DNA from: Parapristionchus giblindavisi
Lineage: Eukaryota; Nematoda; Chromadorea; Rhabditida; Diplogasteridae
DNA length: 64,000 nucleotides
Reading direction: 5' to 3'
Assembly: GCA_943737045.1 (NCBI GenBank)
Contig: CALSFV010000011.1
Span: 1,054,001-1,118,000 of the forward strand
Shown here in pieces: positions 1-10,321 of the stretch (position 1 is the stretch's first letter; the number at the start of each line of letters is the position of its first letter). The translations under genes were made by a program, and so were the position numbers. The notes under the pieces are model-generated. The model searched no databases, had not been told where the DNA came from, and saw nothing but the letters and a program-made list of their open reading frames with translations.

Positions 1-29
1 CAATAAAAACCCTTCAGGCGAGTGTTGGA

Positions 30-116
30 TTACTACTTTTCCAACTACTTTTACAATCATAAAATTAACACTACTTTTCGCTTTCCATCTACTTTTCCCA
101 GATTTTATCACCACAT
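30..116. mobile_element. Half of a small foldback element (20294-20503 family)
   Basis: The run of TACTTTTCCA, ACTACTTTTACAAT and ATTAACACTACTTTTC, ending in TTATCACCACATAA, matches the right arm of the complete element at 20294-20503. The left arm would lie outside or at the edge of the window. Confidence 0.55.
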
Positions 117-472
117 AAGAAGTGCTACGAATGTCATAAGTTTAGCACACACCCCGAATAAAGATGTAAAGATAAATGATACACTTCATGAAACATATCC
201 AACGTCGATAAAAATTGTCTCTATCTACTCTGCCATACTAACGTATGAAGGTAAAAGATTGGCTTCGAAGAAAGTTGTGGCTGAAAAACCAAATATGCAA
301 TAGTAAAAAATTTTTCAGCACCATACGCATGAGCAAAACTCTACGTCTTTTATGTGAAAATTTAATTGTAGCGAGATTACCAGTACAGACTGATAATAGT
401 TTATGAAGAAAGAATATGAAATGGTTTATAGCTATGCCAAAGCGAAATAAAAGGAAAGATAAGAGATTAAAT

Positions 473-586
473 ACACACCAAGAGCGAATTTGAAACTCTT
501 CGCTCTGGCTATGCTCTCTCGTGTTCTTTGTCTACGAGAGAGTGTTGCTAGAGCGGAGAGGAAAATTAGCTCGGGTGTGCCTTTTT
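473..586. mobile_element. Family A palindromic MITE copy
   Basis: Inverted repeat of about 110 bp. Arms carry the modules AATTTGAAACTCT / CGCTCTGG / CTCTCTCG, which are mirrored as CGAGAGAG / AGAGCGGAGAG / TTAGCTCGGGTGTGCC. At least 18 further copies lie in the window. Confidence 0.75.
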
Positions 587-868
587 AAAGCTATCCGATG
601 TTTCTCCTAGGTTCGAGACACCGTAACAATGATATCACGGTTCAATAGTTCAACAGTTGAGCACGCCTTGAACAGTTAAATTCTTGCTTTGCGATGGAAA
701 CACTGTATCGTAGACAAAGTGAAAAATGTTCCTCGGAAATCTTTATTACTTATTCAATCAGAAAATATATTTTATTGGTAGGATGGAGTGATAAATATCG
801 TTGAATCGCATCGGCAGTTCGCATTACAGTGTATTATTATGCAAATTAATTCTTCCGACCACACTATT

Positions 869-3800
869 TCATGCTCCGAATCTCGGTTTGGCTGGAGGGT
901 GCACGGTGTTAGAGAATGAATGGAGTGGAGGCGGAGTAACGACAGATGGTGGTGGTGTGCTACCGAGGTATGGTGGTGGTTTAGCGGGCAACGAGGGCGA
1001 CGGGTATTTTGCCTGCAAAATAAATTGTCGTTGACTGAAATCTCGGGGCAATTTTGGACCCTCTTTTCTTTAATAGTACTCATGTTTCGAGAGACAGTTT
1101 AGTGTGTGTTTTTGAAACTCCTCGCTCTGGCTGCACTCTCTCGTAGACAAAGAAAGCGAGAGAGAGTTCTGCCATAGATTAGAGTTTCAAATTAGCTCCG
1201 GGTGTTCCTTTATACAATGTTATACTTATTGTTGCTTTTTAATCATTATTCATGTTTTAACTGATGGGTAAATAAATAAATAAAATAAATAATATAAATA
1301 AATAAATACTCACCGCTGGCGGTGGAGGTGGTGTGGGATAGGCACTCGAAGTAGGATAAGAAGGAGGCGGTCGATAGGTGGATGCTGGTTGATATGTAGG
1401 AGCAGGAGTTGTGTCGGGGAGCTCGACAATCTGGATTTGATTAGATGCTAATTTAATTAATTTATTAACATTTTCTAGTCTAATATGGATTTCATCATCA
1501 ATTTCGTCGATAATGCATGACTTAGGTATCCATAGATACAGTAAAAGAATGAGTCAGTGATGATGACACGGCGGCTCAATGATAGTAACTAAGAAGCTCT
1601 TGCCGGAGAAAGAAAGTATCGCAAACTGAGTGATGATAAGCACTAAAACATCTAGGTTCTCCCAGCGCGAAAGTTGACTACGGTATATCTGGGTGCTCGC
1701 TTCTGACTAGACCTATCATCGAGTTTTACGATTCGCGAGACATGCCGATATGGCTTAGTGGGTAGAGCTTTTGTGTATCTATCCGAACCTCGTAGGTTCG
1801 AATCCCGCCCAGTGCAAATCAACTTTGCCGATTTTTCGTAATGCAAGAGGCTTCAAGCCAAAGTTAAATGTAGGGATCTCTCTTCATTGAACCGCCGTGG
1901 ATGAGATAGCCTTTACATTTATGTTTCATAGCAATGATATGGCCAGACTTCCATTGATGTTATGATAGGCTTCAGAGAGGTTTAAGAAAAATTATTTACA
2001 GAAAAAGAAATGATCTAGCAGCATAACCATTTGTCAAAGAGCGTTTCTGCTTTCTCGTCGAAAAATAACTGAAATTGTATACCGTTGTAAACCCCGTATT
2101 GGTATATAGACTGCATGAAATAATGTTTGATTGATCGAATACTTCAAAATCAGCTTACCTCATAAGTAACCCTCGGACATTTGCAAACACCCGGATCGCC
2201 AGGCTCTCCTGGATCTCCTGGCTGAAAAGGTAAAGGTAAACTAGACAAATCATAAGTGACCTACCGAAATCACTACAAAGATCAATAATTTACCCAAGTC
2301 ATCATCAGTCTGGTCTCATGATTGAGAGTCACTCTCATACAGTAGAAAAGAGATGTCCGAGCTAATTTTACTCTCTGCTCTGGCCACGCTCTCTCGTAGA
2401 CAAAGAAAGCGAGTGAGTGCTACAGAGCGTTTCAAATTGTTCTTTAAATGAATCATTTATGGTTATCATTAACCATATGCTTTGTGATCAAACAATCATA
2501 ATGCAAAGTGAGATCATCACTTTTTTGCAAGTTTCTATTGAGTATGGTCTTGAGCACACATATGGGATAGATCGAGCAGATTCTTCTTATCAAAATATCA
2601 CTAACCATGACAAACAGTATATTAATCACCTATGCATATCGTTAACTATAGAGATCAAAGCCGCATATTTAATCAGTTATGGTTAACCTCTACTCTCTAG
2701 ATAAAAAAAACAGCCACTGACAATAGACGCACACAGAGATAAAAGTGTTTTAGCGCCACCACGACAGCTGTAGCACACAGATCACAAGATATTTAATGCT
2801 TTTGTGTTACATTTAACACTTTATAGGTGTTACTTTTTTTAAATTGTAGTTTGATTTTGCACTTTTCTCTCTCGGTGCACAGTGTGGCTTACTGCCAACA
2901 AAGTGTCTCAACTAAATTTCAACAATTCCTCAACAATATGAATCTTTGGTGAACCTAAGAAAATGGTTTGAAACCCAAGACAGCTTTCCGAGATGTTTAA
3001 CACATACCATTCCAGGCATGCCAGGAGGACCCGGTACGCCGTTCTTGCCAGGTTTTCCAGGTGGACCAGTCGGCCCACGAATGGTCGGAGGGCCGTGTTG
3101 ACCAGGTCGTCCCGGACGACCCGGCGGTCCTGGCTGACCTCTGGGGCCCGGTGGACCGGGGAAATTGATCATTCTGTGAATGAAAAGTGATTATTGAAGT
3201 TCTTTAAAAATGCTGCAAACAACGCTCGTACAAAAAATATGATCGAAAAGATCAATTCATCGCTAACTAAACAGAGTAAAGATTGCAATACGACAAAAAA
3301 AAACAATAAGTTACCTTATGGCATTCATACCCGCCTCTCCAGGCATGCCCGGTATACCCGGGAACCCATCATGACCCGGATCGCCCTCCGGTCCTTCTGC
3401 TCCCTCCAGCCCCTCCAATCCAGGAAGACCATCAGGACCGTCTTTGCCGTTCTCACCCGGTGGACCGACATCCCCGTCGTCACCGGGATCACCAGGAGGA
3501 CCCGGTGGACACTGGGCGCAGCCAATCTAGTATGAAAGGTATATGTACATCCAAGAGTATTTTTCAGTACAGTGTAAAATTTACAATCCGCTTTGACCCT
3601 CTCACTTCGCTTTATCTGACATTGAGTTTCACATTCTGAGATTAATATATTGTCATCGGTCTCTATTCCATATCTAACTCTCAGAGAACAGATAAAGTAA
3701 CACCCCGAGCTAAATTTAGGTTGTCTGCTCTGGCAAACCCTCTGTCTGCGAGAGAGTGTTGCCAGAGCGGAGAGTAAAATTGCCCAGGACGTCCCTGTTA

Positions 3801-5701
3801 GTAGTGATCAGAGTTTCTAATGGATTAAAATGGCTATGATTCGCTGATTGATTGATTGACTGATCTCTAGTTTGAAAAAAAAAATTTTTAAAGTTGAAAA
3901 AAGTTATTTCTTACTAGTATCACGTGATCGTTCTCTGCCGGCTCCCATTGTTTCCCAGGATTACCGTCCGCTCCCGGTTCCCCATCTTCTCCAGGTTCAC
4001 CTGTAGAATAATTGATTGATAATACCAATAAATCAATCAATAAATACCTGGTGGTCCTGGATCGCCGGGTGGTCCTGGCGGGCACACTGGTGGTTTCTCG
4101 CATACTGTAACCAATTATTGATTGATTAAAATTAGATATAAATTGGGCTTCTTTCCCCATCACGTTAGCTGAAACTCCAGATTCAGTTCATATTGTGTTC
4201 ATAATTTATTAAAAGAATCAGTTTTCGCAAATTTACTTTTCTTTTCGCAACTTTCAAAAATTATAACGTGGATGCCTTCAATATAGATAAAGAGTGTTTA
4301 TCTGTGGCATGTGACGTCATTAGCGTAGGCGGAGGCGTTTTCCAAAAATCCCCCGCCTACGGTAATGAAGTCACATTTTCCCGGAAAACGGTTTTCCCAT
4401 TGTTTTTGCATACGGCCAGTGAATAATTAATTGAACGTACGACATAGAGGTCCGGGTTTGGCTTGTGATTGTGCCCGTTCAGACTCCATTGCTGTCTCGT
4501 TCATAACGAATCCGTCGTCGACTATCAGTTTATCAGAGGCCATGTCGTCTCTCGTGCCCTGCGAAAGTAACTGAATTTGTGTTAGAGCTAACAATAAGAA
4601 TCGAAGCGGAAGAAGAGGAAGACATTGATTTGTAATAAGTTGCACGAAGCGTACATTTCAAAACTCTTTATTTATTTATTTGATTCACCCGTGACAGGTG
4701 CGACAGCAAATGACCTAATTACCTTTGTATCCTCCCGATCTGTTTTGGGGCGTAAATTTGCAAGTCTTTTTAACAAATAAGATTTGGAAGCGAAAATGTT
4801 CAACCAATTCACAAAAAAAAATTACTTCACCCAATCCGAATAACAATGCCCTAATAATATGTTGAATATAATATTAAGATTTGGAATATGTACTGCAAAA
4901 TTCCTTATCAACACAGGAAGCAAATCTTCGTAATTCTTGAACACTTCGTAATTCTTGATTGAATTGGAAAAAAACTTTCTAACCTGTCTTCTGAATCTTT
5001 CCGTCGATGATGATGTTGAAGAAGAAGAAGATGGATGAAGTAACGTCCATGCGAGATACTCGAGTTCCTTTTCGTGATTCATTGAGAAAGAACTTTTCAA
5101 AACTTCATATATTTCACCTTTGAAATCATACCCCGGGCTAATTTTAATCTCCGCGTTGGTAACACTCTCGTAGACAAAGAAATCGAGAAGAAATTAAATA
5201 CCAGAGCGGCGACTCTCAAATTTGCTCGCGGTGTGCAACTAATTATAAGATTAATTTTTTTGCTCTCCTTAGTTAATCTCTTCTTCGCCAAATACCTTAT
5301 GTGAGAGTGGCCAGTACTACAAATTGTAGCGTTGTTCCATGTTGATTTACTGTTTCTTAGCTTTCCAAAACACAAATTGATTTAATATTACGAGCAATAA
5401 CGAATGGAGATTGAATGGAATATCTGCCAAAATTTACAATAGAATAGATCTAGCTTTGTAATTCGTGTCTTGATATAGATATTGATTATTTTCTTCGAAA
5501 AGCAAATGATCTTCTCTACCATCCACGAATAAAATAATCAAAATCTGGTGTAAAAAACTCACATTAAACTCATCGATCCTTCTCAATGATTTCGAATGGA
5601 ACACGGAAAGTTCATAGTAGAAGTGGGTAAGGACGATTATTGTGAGAATAATGAAGATAGAAAGAGATGAAAGGATAATGACAGGAAGTGGGGACGATTT
5701 C
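869..5701 (-). CDS. Nematode cuticle collagen (5' exon missing)
   Basis: Exons in coding order (minus): 5701-5563, 5360-5296, 5092-4984, 4570-4441, 4104-4048, 4000-3915, 3526-3315, 3173-3008, 2221-2159, 1430-1314, 1012-869; all introns GT-AG and phases agree. The first visible exon encodes the Col_cuticle_N membrane helix ([19 protein letters not shown]) ending in RRIDEFN, and the next exon contributes the usual Trp. A furin-type site (ERFRRQ) follows, then a Cys cluster ([16 protein letters not shown]). Interrupted Gly-X-Y blocks come next, separated by short Cys-containing spacers such as [12 protein letters not shown] and ending near [11 protein letters not shown]. The C terminus is an unusual Pro/Ser/Tyr-rich tail of about 86 residues. 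Known role of the family: secreted structural protein of the cuticle, crosslinked through Cys. The start codon must lie in an upstream exon that I could not identify, because the first exon has no in-frame ATG and begins at a CAG acceptor. About 429 residues are visible. Several introns carry family A repeats. Confidence 0.88.
1101..1214. mobile_element. Family A palindromic MITE copy
   Basis: Lies in the last intron of the collagen gene. The left arm has TTTGAAACTCCTCGCTCTGG and the right arm ends in TTTCAAATTAGCTCCGGGTG. Confidence 0.7.
1742..1916 (+). mobile_element. tRNA-derived SINE, copy 1
   Basis: A perfect RNA polymerase III A box (TGGCTTAGTGGG, 1751-1762) is followed at tRNA spacing by a B box (GGTTCGAATCC, 1795-1805). 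The tRNA-like part runs into a non-tRNA body (GCTTCAAGCCAAAGTTAAAT, then CATTGAACCGCCGTG) that recurs on the minus strand at about 37875-38050. A tRNA head joined to a conserved unrelated body is the SINE pattern. It sits in a collagen intron. Confidence 0.6.
2353..2446. mobile_element. Family A MITE copy, degenerate
   Basis: Retains CCGAGCTAATTTTACTCTCT and the CTCTCTCG core. The right arm is decayed. It lies in a collagen intron. Confidence 0.6.
2730..2890. mobile_element. Foldback element of the ACACAGAG / AACACTTTT family
   Basis: Begins CACACAGAGATAAAAGTG and contains mirrored TTTAACACTTTATAGGTG and a CTCTCTCGGTG end. Related copies lie at about 8035-8165, 48823-48968 and 55115-55270. 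It lies in a collagen intron. Confidence 0.5.
3699..3797. mobile_element. Family A palindromic MITE copy
   Basis: Starts ACACCCCGAGCTAAATTTAG and carries GTTGCCAGAGCGGAGAG in the right arm. It lies in a collagen intron. Confidence 0.7.
5128..5237. mobile_element. Family A palindromic MITE copy
   Basis: Left arm CCCCGGGCTAATTTTAATCT, right arm ending TTTGCTCGCGGTGTGC. It lies in the collagen intron between the Trp-bearing exon and the furin-site exon. Confidence 0.65.
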
Positions 5702-6313
5702 CTGGATGATAATAATATCAATCACTAAACTCCCCTTCTGCTTTTTTCTGTCTAGCGTGCGGTCGGCCAGACATTGTTCTCCATTGGACTTTTGTCGTCT
5801 ATCCCTTCCCTCGTCTATTCCATCAACAGATAAGGAACCCAGTTGAATCCCCTCCCAGAAGGTCTTTGGAAAGCCGGGAGGTGTATTTCCTTCTTCATGC
5901 AGCCATTTCGGACGGAGCTTCTACCGCTACGTGGGTTGTTGACTTCAATTTCTAATGTATTCTTTTCTGGATTCTACTTCGAGCACAGATGTTGAAAGAC
6001 CATCAAGATACACGATGACCCGATAAATAGAAGAAAGAATTGAACGTCATTGATCTAAGAAGGACCCCCTGTCATGACCCACCGCACCAATGTGCAGATG
6101 TGATAAAGATTATTATTATTATTATTATTATTATTAAACTCCCCTATAGTAGTAGATGATATATAAATATTATTTATAAATAAATAGTAGGTGAACGAAA
6201 ACCCACGTTCCATTTGACTTCCGTTGAATGACGATCATAATTCAGTGGTACCTGTCCTAGATCTCCCGCGACCTATGTTCGGCTGCTTATATACTATGGT
6301 GGATTGAAGGTAA

Positions 6314-6577
6314 TCAATAAGCGAAAGTATGGGTTATTACAGTAATCATATAGTGATTTGGACGGGGGGTCTCAACCGGATCAGATACAGTAGCTAATTT
6401 GAATGGTTGTACAATTAAGGCACCCGAAGGGGAATTGGTAGTGACTAGATCACGGGGTAATGAAGACCGGAAGGAGATAATAGAAAATGGTCTTGAATTA
6501 TCACTGCCATAGTAGTAATATCCTGCAGGAGTTCGTGTGTCTTGAATAACGGGACGTACCTTTACATTTTTCATCAA
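6314..6577 (-). CDS. Unassigned 87-codon open frame
   Basis: The frame is uninterrupted and has a balanced composition (contains RPVIQDTRTPAGYYYYG and ends ITVITHTFAY), so it looks more coding-like than neighbouring frames. I recognise no family. It could be an exon of an unannotated gene or a transposon remnant, or it could be chance. No clear splice signal or promoter settles it. Confidence 0.25.
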   Translation of the reverse strand: MMKNVKVRPVIQDTRTPAGYYYYGSDNSRPFSIISFRSSLPRDLVTTNSPSGALIVQPFKLATVSDPVETPRPNHYMITVITHTFAY

Positions 6578-6760
6578 TAATAACGCATCTCACAGGATTT
6601 TGGTTCCGTAAATCTTGATAGAAGTGATTTCATCATGATATTACAATCATACAATTCTGGGTTCTGCCACAAGAATATAAAAAATTGTACCCTAATTTAT
6701 ATTCCGTTTCGGTTTTGTCGTTTCGTTACAAAAAATATTCATGTTATCCATTGAGGTTGT

Positions 6761-6865
6761 TTAAGGCGCTTCCCGAGCTGATTTTACTCTCCGCTCTGAC
6801 AACGCTTTCTCAAAAACAACAAAATCCAGAGATTATAGAAAATTTCAAATTAGCTCGGAGTGTAT
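6761..6865. mobile_element. Family A MITE copy
   Basis: TTCCCGAGCTGATTTTACTC on the left and TTTCAAATTAGCTCGGAGTG on the right. The central CTCTCTCG core is partly lost. Confidence 0.65.
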
Positions 6866-7546
6866 TACCAATATTGCATTGAAGGTCTCTGAATCAATCC
6901 CAGTCCTAATTACTCATACTCTAAGCAAAATCGAGTTGAATGTAATTTGAAACTACGAATCTAATTAGGATTTTAAAAAATCTAATTAGGTGAATTTCGA
7001 ATCTAATGCTCTTATTAGCTAATCGCGCTAGAATTATATTCAAAACGAGTCGACTGAGTAGTTACGGGTAGAGGGGAGGGGGTGTCGTTGTTGTTTTGCT
7101 TACTCCCTGATATTTGCTCTTTGATCTCATGATTTGATTTCAGTTCAGGAATTTCTCATCGATGAACTAATATAATGAGTAGAATGGATAGTCTTTCACA
7201 CAAATTAGGAGATGATTCGAAAAAAGATGAATTATATGTACTTTAACCACAAATATTTTAGATAAATGCATATGTATATTTGATCTTTAATCTTTATTTT
7301 CTGCATTGTCTCAATGGTGTTGAATGTTATTTGTTGTGTTATCATTCTATTTCGGTATATCACATGGATTAACTTCATTTCTGTGTATGTACTATCACAA
7401 TCTGATCACCATCAAATCCATTTATCTCAAGCCCATTGTACAGAAACCGATAATTCTTGAGGGTGTGGGTTACAGGATCCAACTTGGTCAGTCGGTATTC
7501 TGACCCATGGTCGGGACTGTGGACGGGAATGAAATGAATCGATCGA

Positions 7547-9146
7547 TCAGAAGATTCTCATCAAGATGGCCACAGCTGCCACCAGTGACGCACTGAATTA
7601 TATACAGATTTATAGATTCAAATTAATATAGAAATAGATCATGAATGAAAACCGATGAATGAGAACCTCCTGGATGAGAACTGGAAGAGCATGTGTGAGA
7701 CAATCGCTAATGAATAGACAAATTTTGCAAGCAGTTCATATCCAGTCGGTTCTTACTCAAAGGTTATTAGCCGACCAAGTGCCCATAATCGACATGCAAT
7801 TGCACACATAGAATTGTGTATTAGTAATCAATCAAAAGTATCTAGATTTTTAGTTATAAGTAGATTCACTGTTTCGGCGTTTTGGTTCTCGACAGTGACC
7901 TTCTACTCAATAAGGTTAGACATCTTCAGTAGATCCCCCATTGATTTGGATAACGAAAACATTGAAAGACAAACAAGAAAGCTTGCAAGAATTATATTTG
8001 AAAGTGCTCCAATGTTGAGCGGTCGGTTTGGTCTTTACAAACAGAGAAAAAATGTATTCCGCAGCACACGAAACCCGAAAAGTGTTATATCTTTAGCACT
8101 TTTAACGTTAAAAATAACACAAAGGTGTTAAATAAGGCACTTCACAGGTCCTGTGTGCTCTGTACAATCCAGAGGATTCAATTATCGCGAATCGTTGAGA
8201 ATACACTTACAGCTTGTTGTCGAGGGCAGAAACGCTGGCATTTCTGAAAAGATTTTTTTTTTGAAATGACGATATGTGGAGGCAAAAAAGGCACTACTTC
8301 AGAACATCATTCCAAAAGGGGAGAAAAATAGAATAAACACCAATGAAACGGCCTTTGTACTGTACATACTTTTACACTATCTTTTTGGATTGGTCTGGTG
8401 TTGAAAAGTAGTGAAATGAAAACTTACGAATCATCCTTTTCGTCTTTTTTTCCTGTGGTCGTTGGTGCTGATGTCGTAGTCGTCGCGTTGTCAGAGGATT
8501 CTGTCGTCGTGTCATTCTGAGAAAGCAGGTCTAGCTCTGGAGCTTGGGTAGTCTGCTCGACGGCTTCTGTAGCTTCGTTCGGAGTCTGGTCTTCGGCTCC
8601 TTCGTTATTGTCCTGGTTTTCCGTAGCTTCGGACTCAGGCTGTGGCTCAGCTTGGTCTTCCGTAGCTTCGGCTTCGGGGGCTTCAGGCACTTGCTCAGCT
8701 TGGTCTTCCGTAGCTTCGGACTCGGGGGCTTCAGTTTCTTGCTCAGCTTGGTCTTCCGTAGCTTCGGACTCGGGGGCTTCAGTTTCTTGCTCAGCTTGGA
8801 CTTCCGTAGCTTCTGACTCGGGCTGTTGCTCATCTTGGTCTTCCGTATCTTCATCTTCGGGGGACTCAATCACTGGTGGAGGCACTGTCTCAGCTTGGTC
8901 TTCCGTAGCTTCATCCTGGTTCTCAGGCTCTGGCTCAGCTTGGTCTTCCGTAGCTTCGTCTTCGGGGACCTCGGGCTGTGGCGGAGCTTCCGTAGCTTCG
9001 TCCTGGCTCTCAGAAGGCGCAGGCACCTCTGGTTCTTCCGTAACTTCTCCCTGGTTCTCAGTATCCTCAGCGAAAGTCAGCGGGACGAGTTGGATAGACA
9101 GAAGGAGAAGGATGAGGCAGAAAGGAGTGTAGAGACGATGCGCCAT
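7547..9146 (-). CDS. Secreted acidic repeat protein, probable GPI anchor
   Basis: Exons (minus): 9146-8428, 8243-8211, 7592-7547; about 265 aa. The start chosen is the ATG at 9146 (MAHRLYTPFC...), which opens a signal peptide rich in Leu/Ile and ending near LTFA; the open frame extends six codons further only through a GTG. The mature part is a long low-complexity Glu/Ala/Thr/Pro region built from imperfect units such as ATEDQAEQETEAPES, followed by a Ser/Thr-rich stretch and GKKDEKDD. The two short downstream exons, in phase, add SNASVSALDNK and then a hydrophobic end LASLVAAVAILMRIF. Small residues before a C-terminal hydrophobic tail are the pattern of a GPI-attachment signal. Likely an extracellular mucin-like or surface protein; no named family is recognised. 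The exon joins downstream of the first are inferred from splice signals and phase only. Confidence 0.55.
8035..8165. mobile_element. Foldback element of the ACACAGAG / AACACTTTT family
   Basis: Left end ACAGAGAAAAAATGTATTCC with AGCACACGAAACC; right side CACTTCACAGGTCCTGTGTG. Matches the layout of the copy at 48823-48968. It lies between the second and third exons of the acidic-protein gene. Confidence 0.5.
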
Positions 9147-10321
9147 ACCGAAGTGGAGACTCACGTCAAGAATGAAATGGATAGAGGAACGATGAACGTT
9201 CTTATCGCAATCTCTTCAAGTCTCACACTATTTCTGTTGACGAGAGAGCATGGAAACAAAGAGAATCGACTGCTAATCTGAGGGAACATCTGGGACAATG
9301 GACTATAATGTAATTATAAATATAATTGATTTGAATCAAATTTGATTATAATGATTTTCTTTGTCTGAATCGTCTTTTGGAGACAAAGAATATTTTGAAA
9401 GTGAAGAATATTGTGAAATCTATACTGACAAAAAATCGGTCCTCTTCCCAATCTGTCCTCATACATGATCCCTCTCTAATCTTTGATCTTGGCACTTGAG
9501 AAAACGTTTTAGAGACATCCTTAACTATCTTTACCTTATATATTTCCCAAGGTTCATTCTAACCCCCATTTTATATTCCCCTTGTGCAAATTTCCTTATT
9601 TGTAATCGTTTTATACTTGTTGAAACATCTTTATGATGTAAGATAAATAAATAATGAGAATGAATGGAAGCTTAAATATCTTGATCTCGAGAATTCGTAA
9701 GCAACTGGACTCTATCTCAATCACTTTTCAAAGAGAAATTTTATGGGTTTTAAATAACTCTATAAAAAAATTAAATAACGAATTTCGCACCTATTTACCC
9801 TCAACTTCCTCGTTTCTGCTCAACTCAATCGATCACGCCATTATCATGACTAATTCATGAGATGGTTTCTAATTCTCATAAGAAGTCCTAGCTCTAGAGA
9901 GAAATATAGAAGGCACTACTAGAGACAATAGAATCCAAACAAGCAAAGGGAAGGAGACAATTGTTTCTGCTGGAAGGGAGCACGTAACCTATGTTACCGT
10001 ATCTTCGTTTCGCACACTATTTCTCCATTCTCTGACGACGAGAGAGCACTGGCTCATGAAGAGACCGCAGACAATGGTCCTTTAACCATCGATCTACCCC
10101 CTCCTATTGCCTCTTCTTCCTCTTTCAAAGACTCTTACACAACATACCCTTTCAGTCTTGTATCTCTTTGTACTTTAACCCTCACTAATCGATAAGACTA
10201 CAGTGTCCTGGATATCTCTCTGGCTACTGAACGGTACATGGACTTCTGTGCGGGACCTTAATCAGTGTGAATATTGATTGAATCCATTTTGCGAATTAAC
10301 CAATCGATGTTTAGGATAAAT
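9147..10321. other. Intergenic stretch between the acidic-protein and degenerin genes
   Basis: The genes on either side diverge, so both promoters should lie here. Two stretches (about 9165-9290 and 9955-10085) loosely resemble repeat family B, with TTTCGCACACTATTTCTC and GACGAGAGAGCA. No further exon is convincing. Confidence 0.4.
10313..10314 (+). promoter_or_regulatory. Candidate spliced-leader acceptor of the degenerin gene
   Basis: GATGTTTAG precedes the proposed ATG by 7 nt. Nematode mRNAs are often trans-spliced just before the start codon. It could also be an ordinary acceptor if more 5' exons exist. Confidence 0.35.

Larger units (their letters stand above)
1..868. other. Repeat-rich intergenic stretch downstream of the collagen gene
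   Basis: No convincing coding exon is visible. The stretch holds one arm of a foldback element (about 30-116, same family as 20294-20503) and one copy of palindromic repeat family A (473-586). The short open frames here have no recognisable family. Confidence 0.5.
5702..7546. other. Intergenic stretch between collagen and the acidic-protein gene
   Basis: The missing 5' exon of the collagen should be here but was not identified. The block at about 5740-6140 ends in GTGATAAAG followed by an (ATT)n run, which resembles the 3' tail of a non-LTR retrotransposon; no coding domain supports this. An unassigned open frame lies at 6314-6577 (minus) and a family A copy at 6761-6865. The rest is AT-rich without recognisable content. 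Confidence 0.4.

Noticed and set aside
8531..9281. Alternative frames (both strands) across the acidic-protein exon
   Set aside because: The repeat is stop-poor in several frames. Only the minus-strand frame from 9146 has a signal peptide and matching splice sites.
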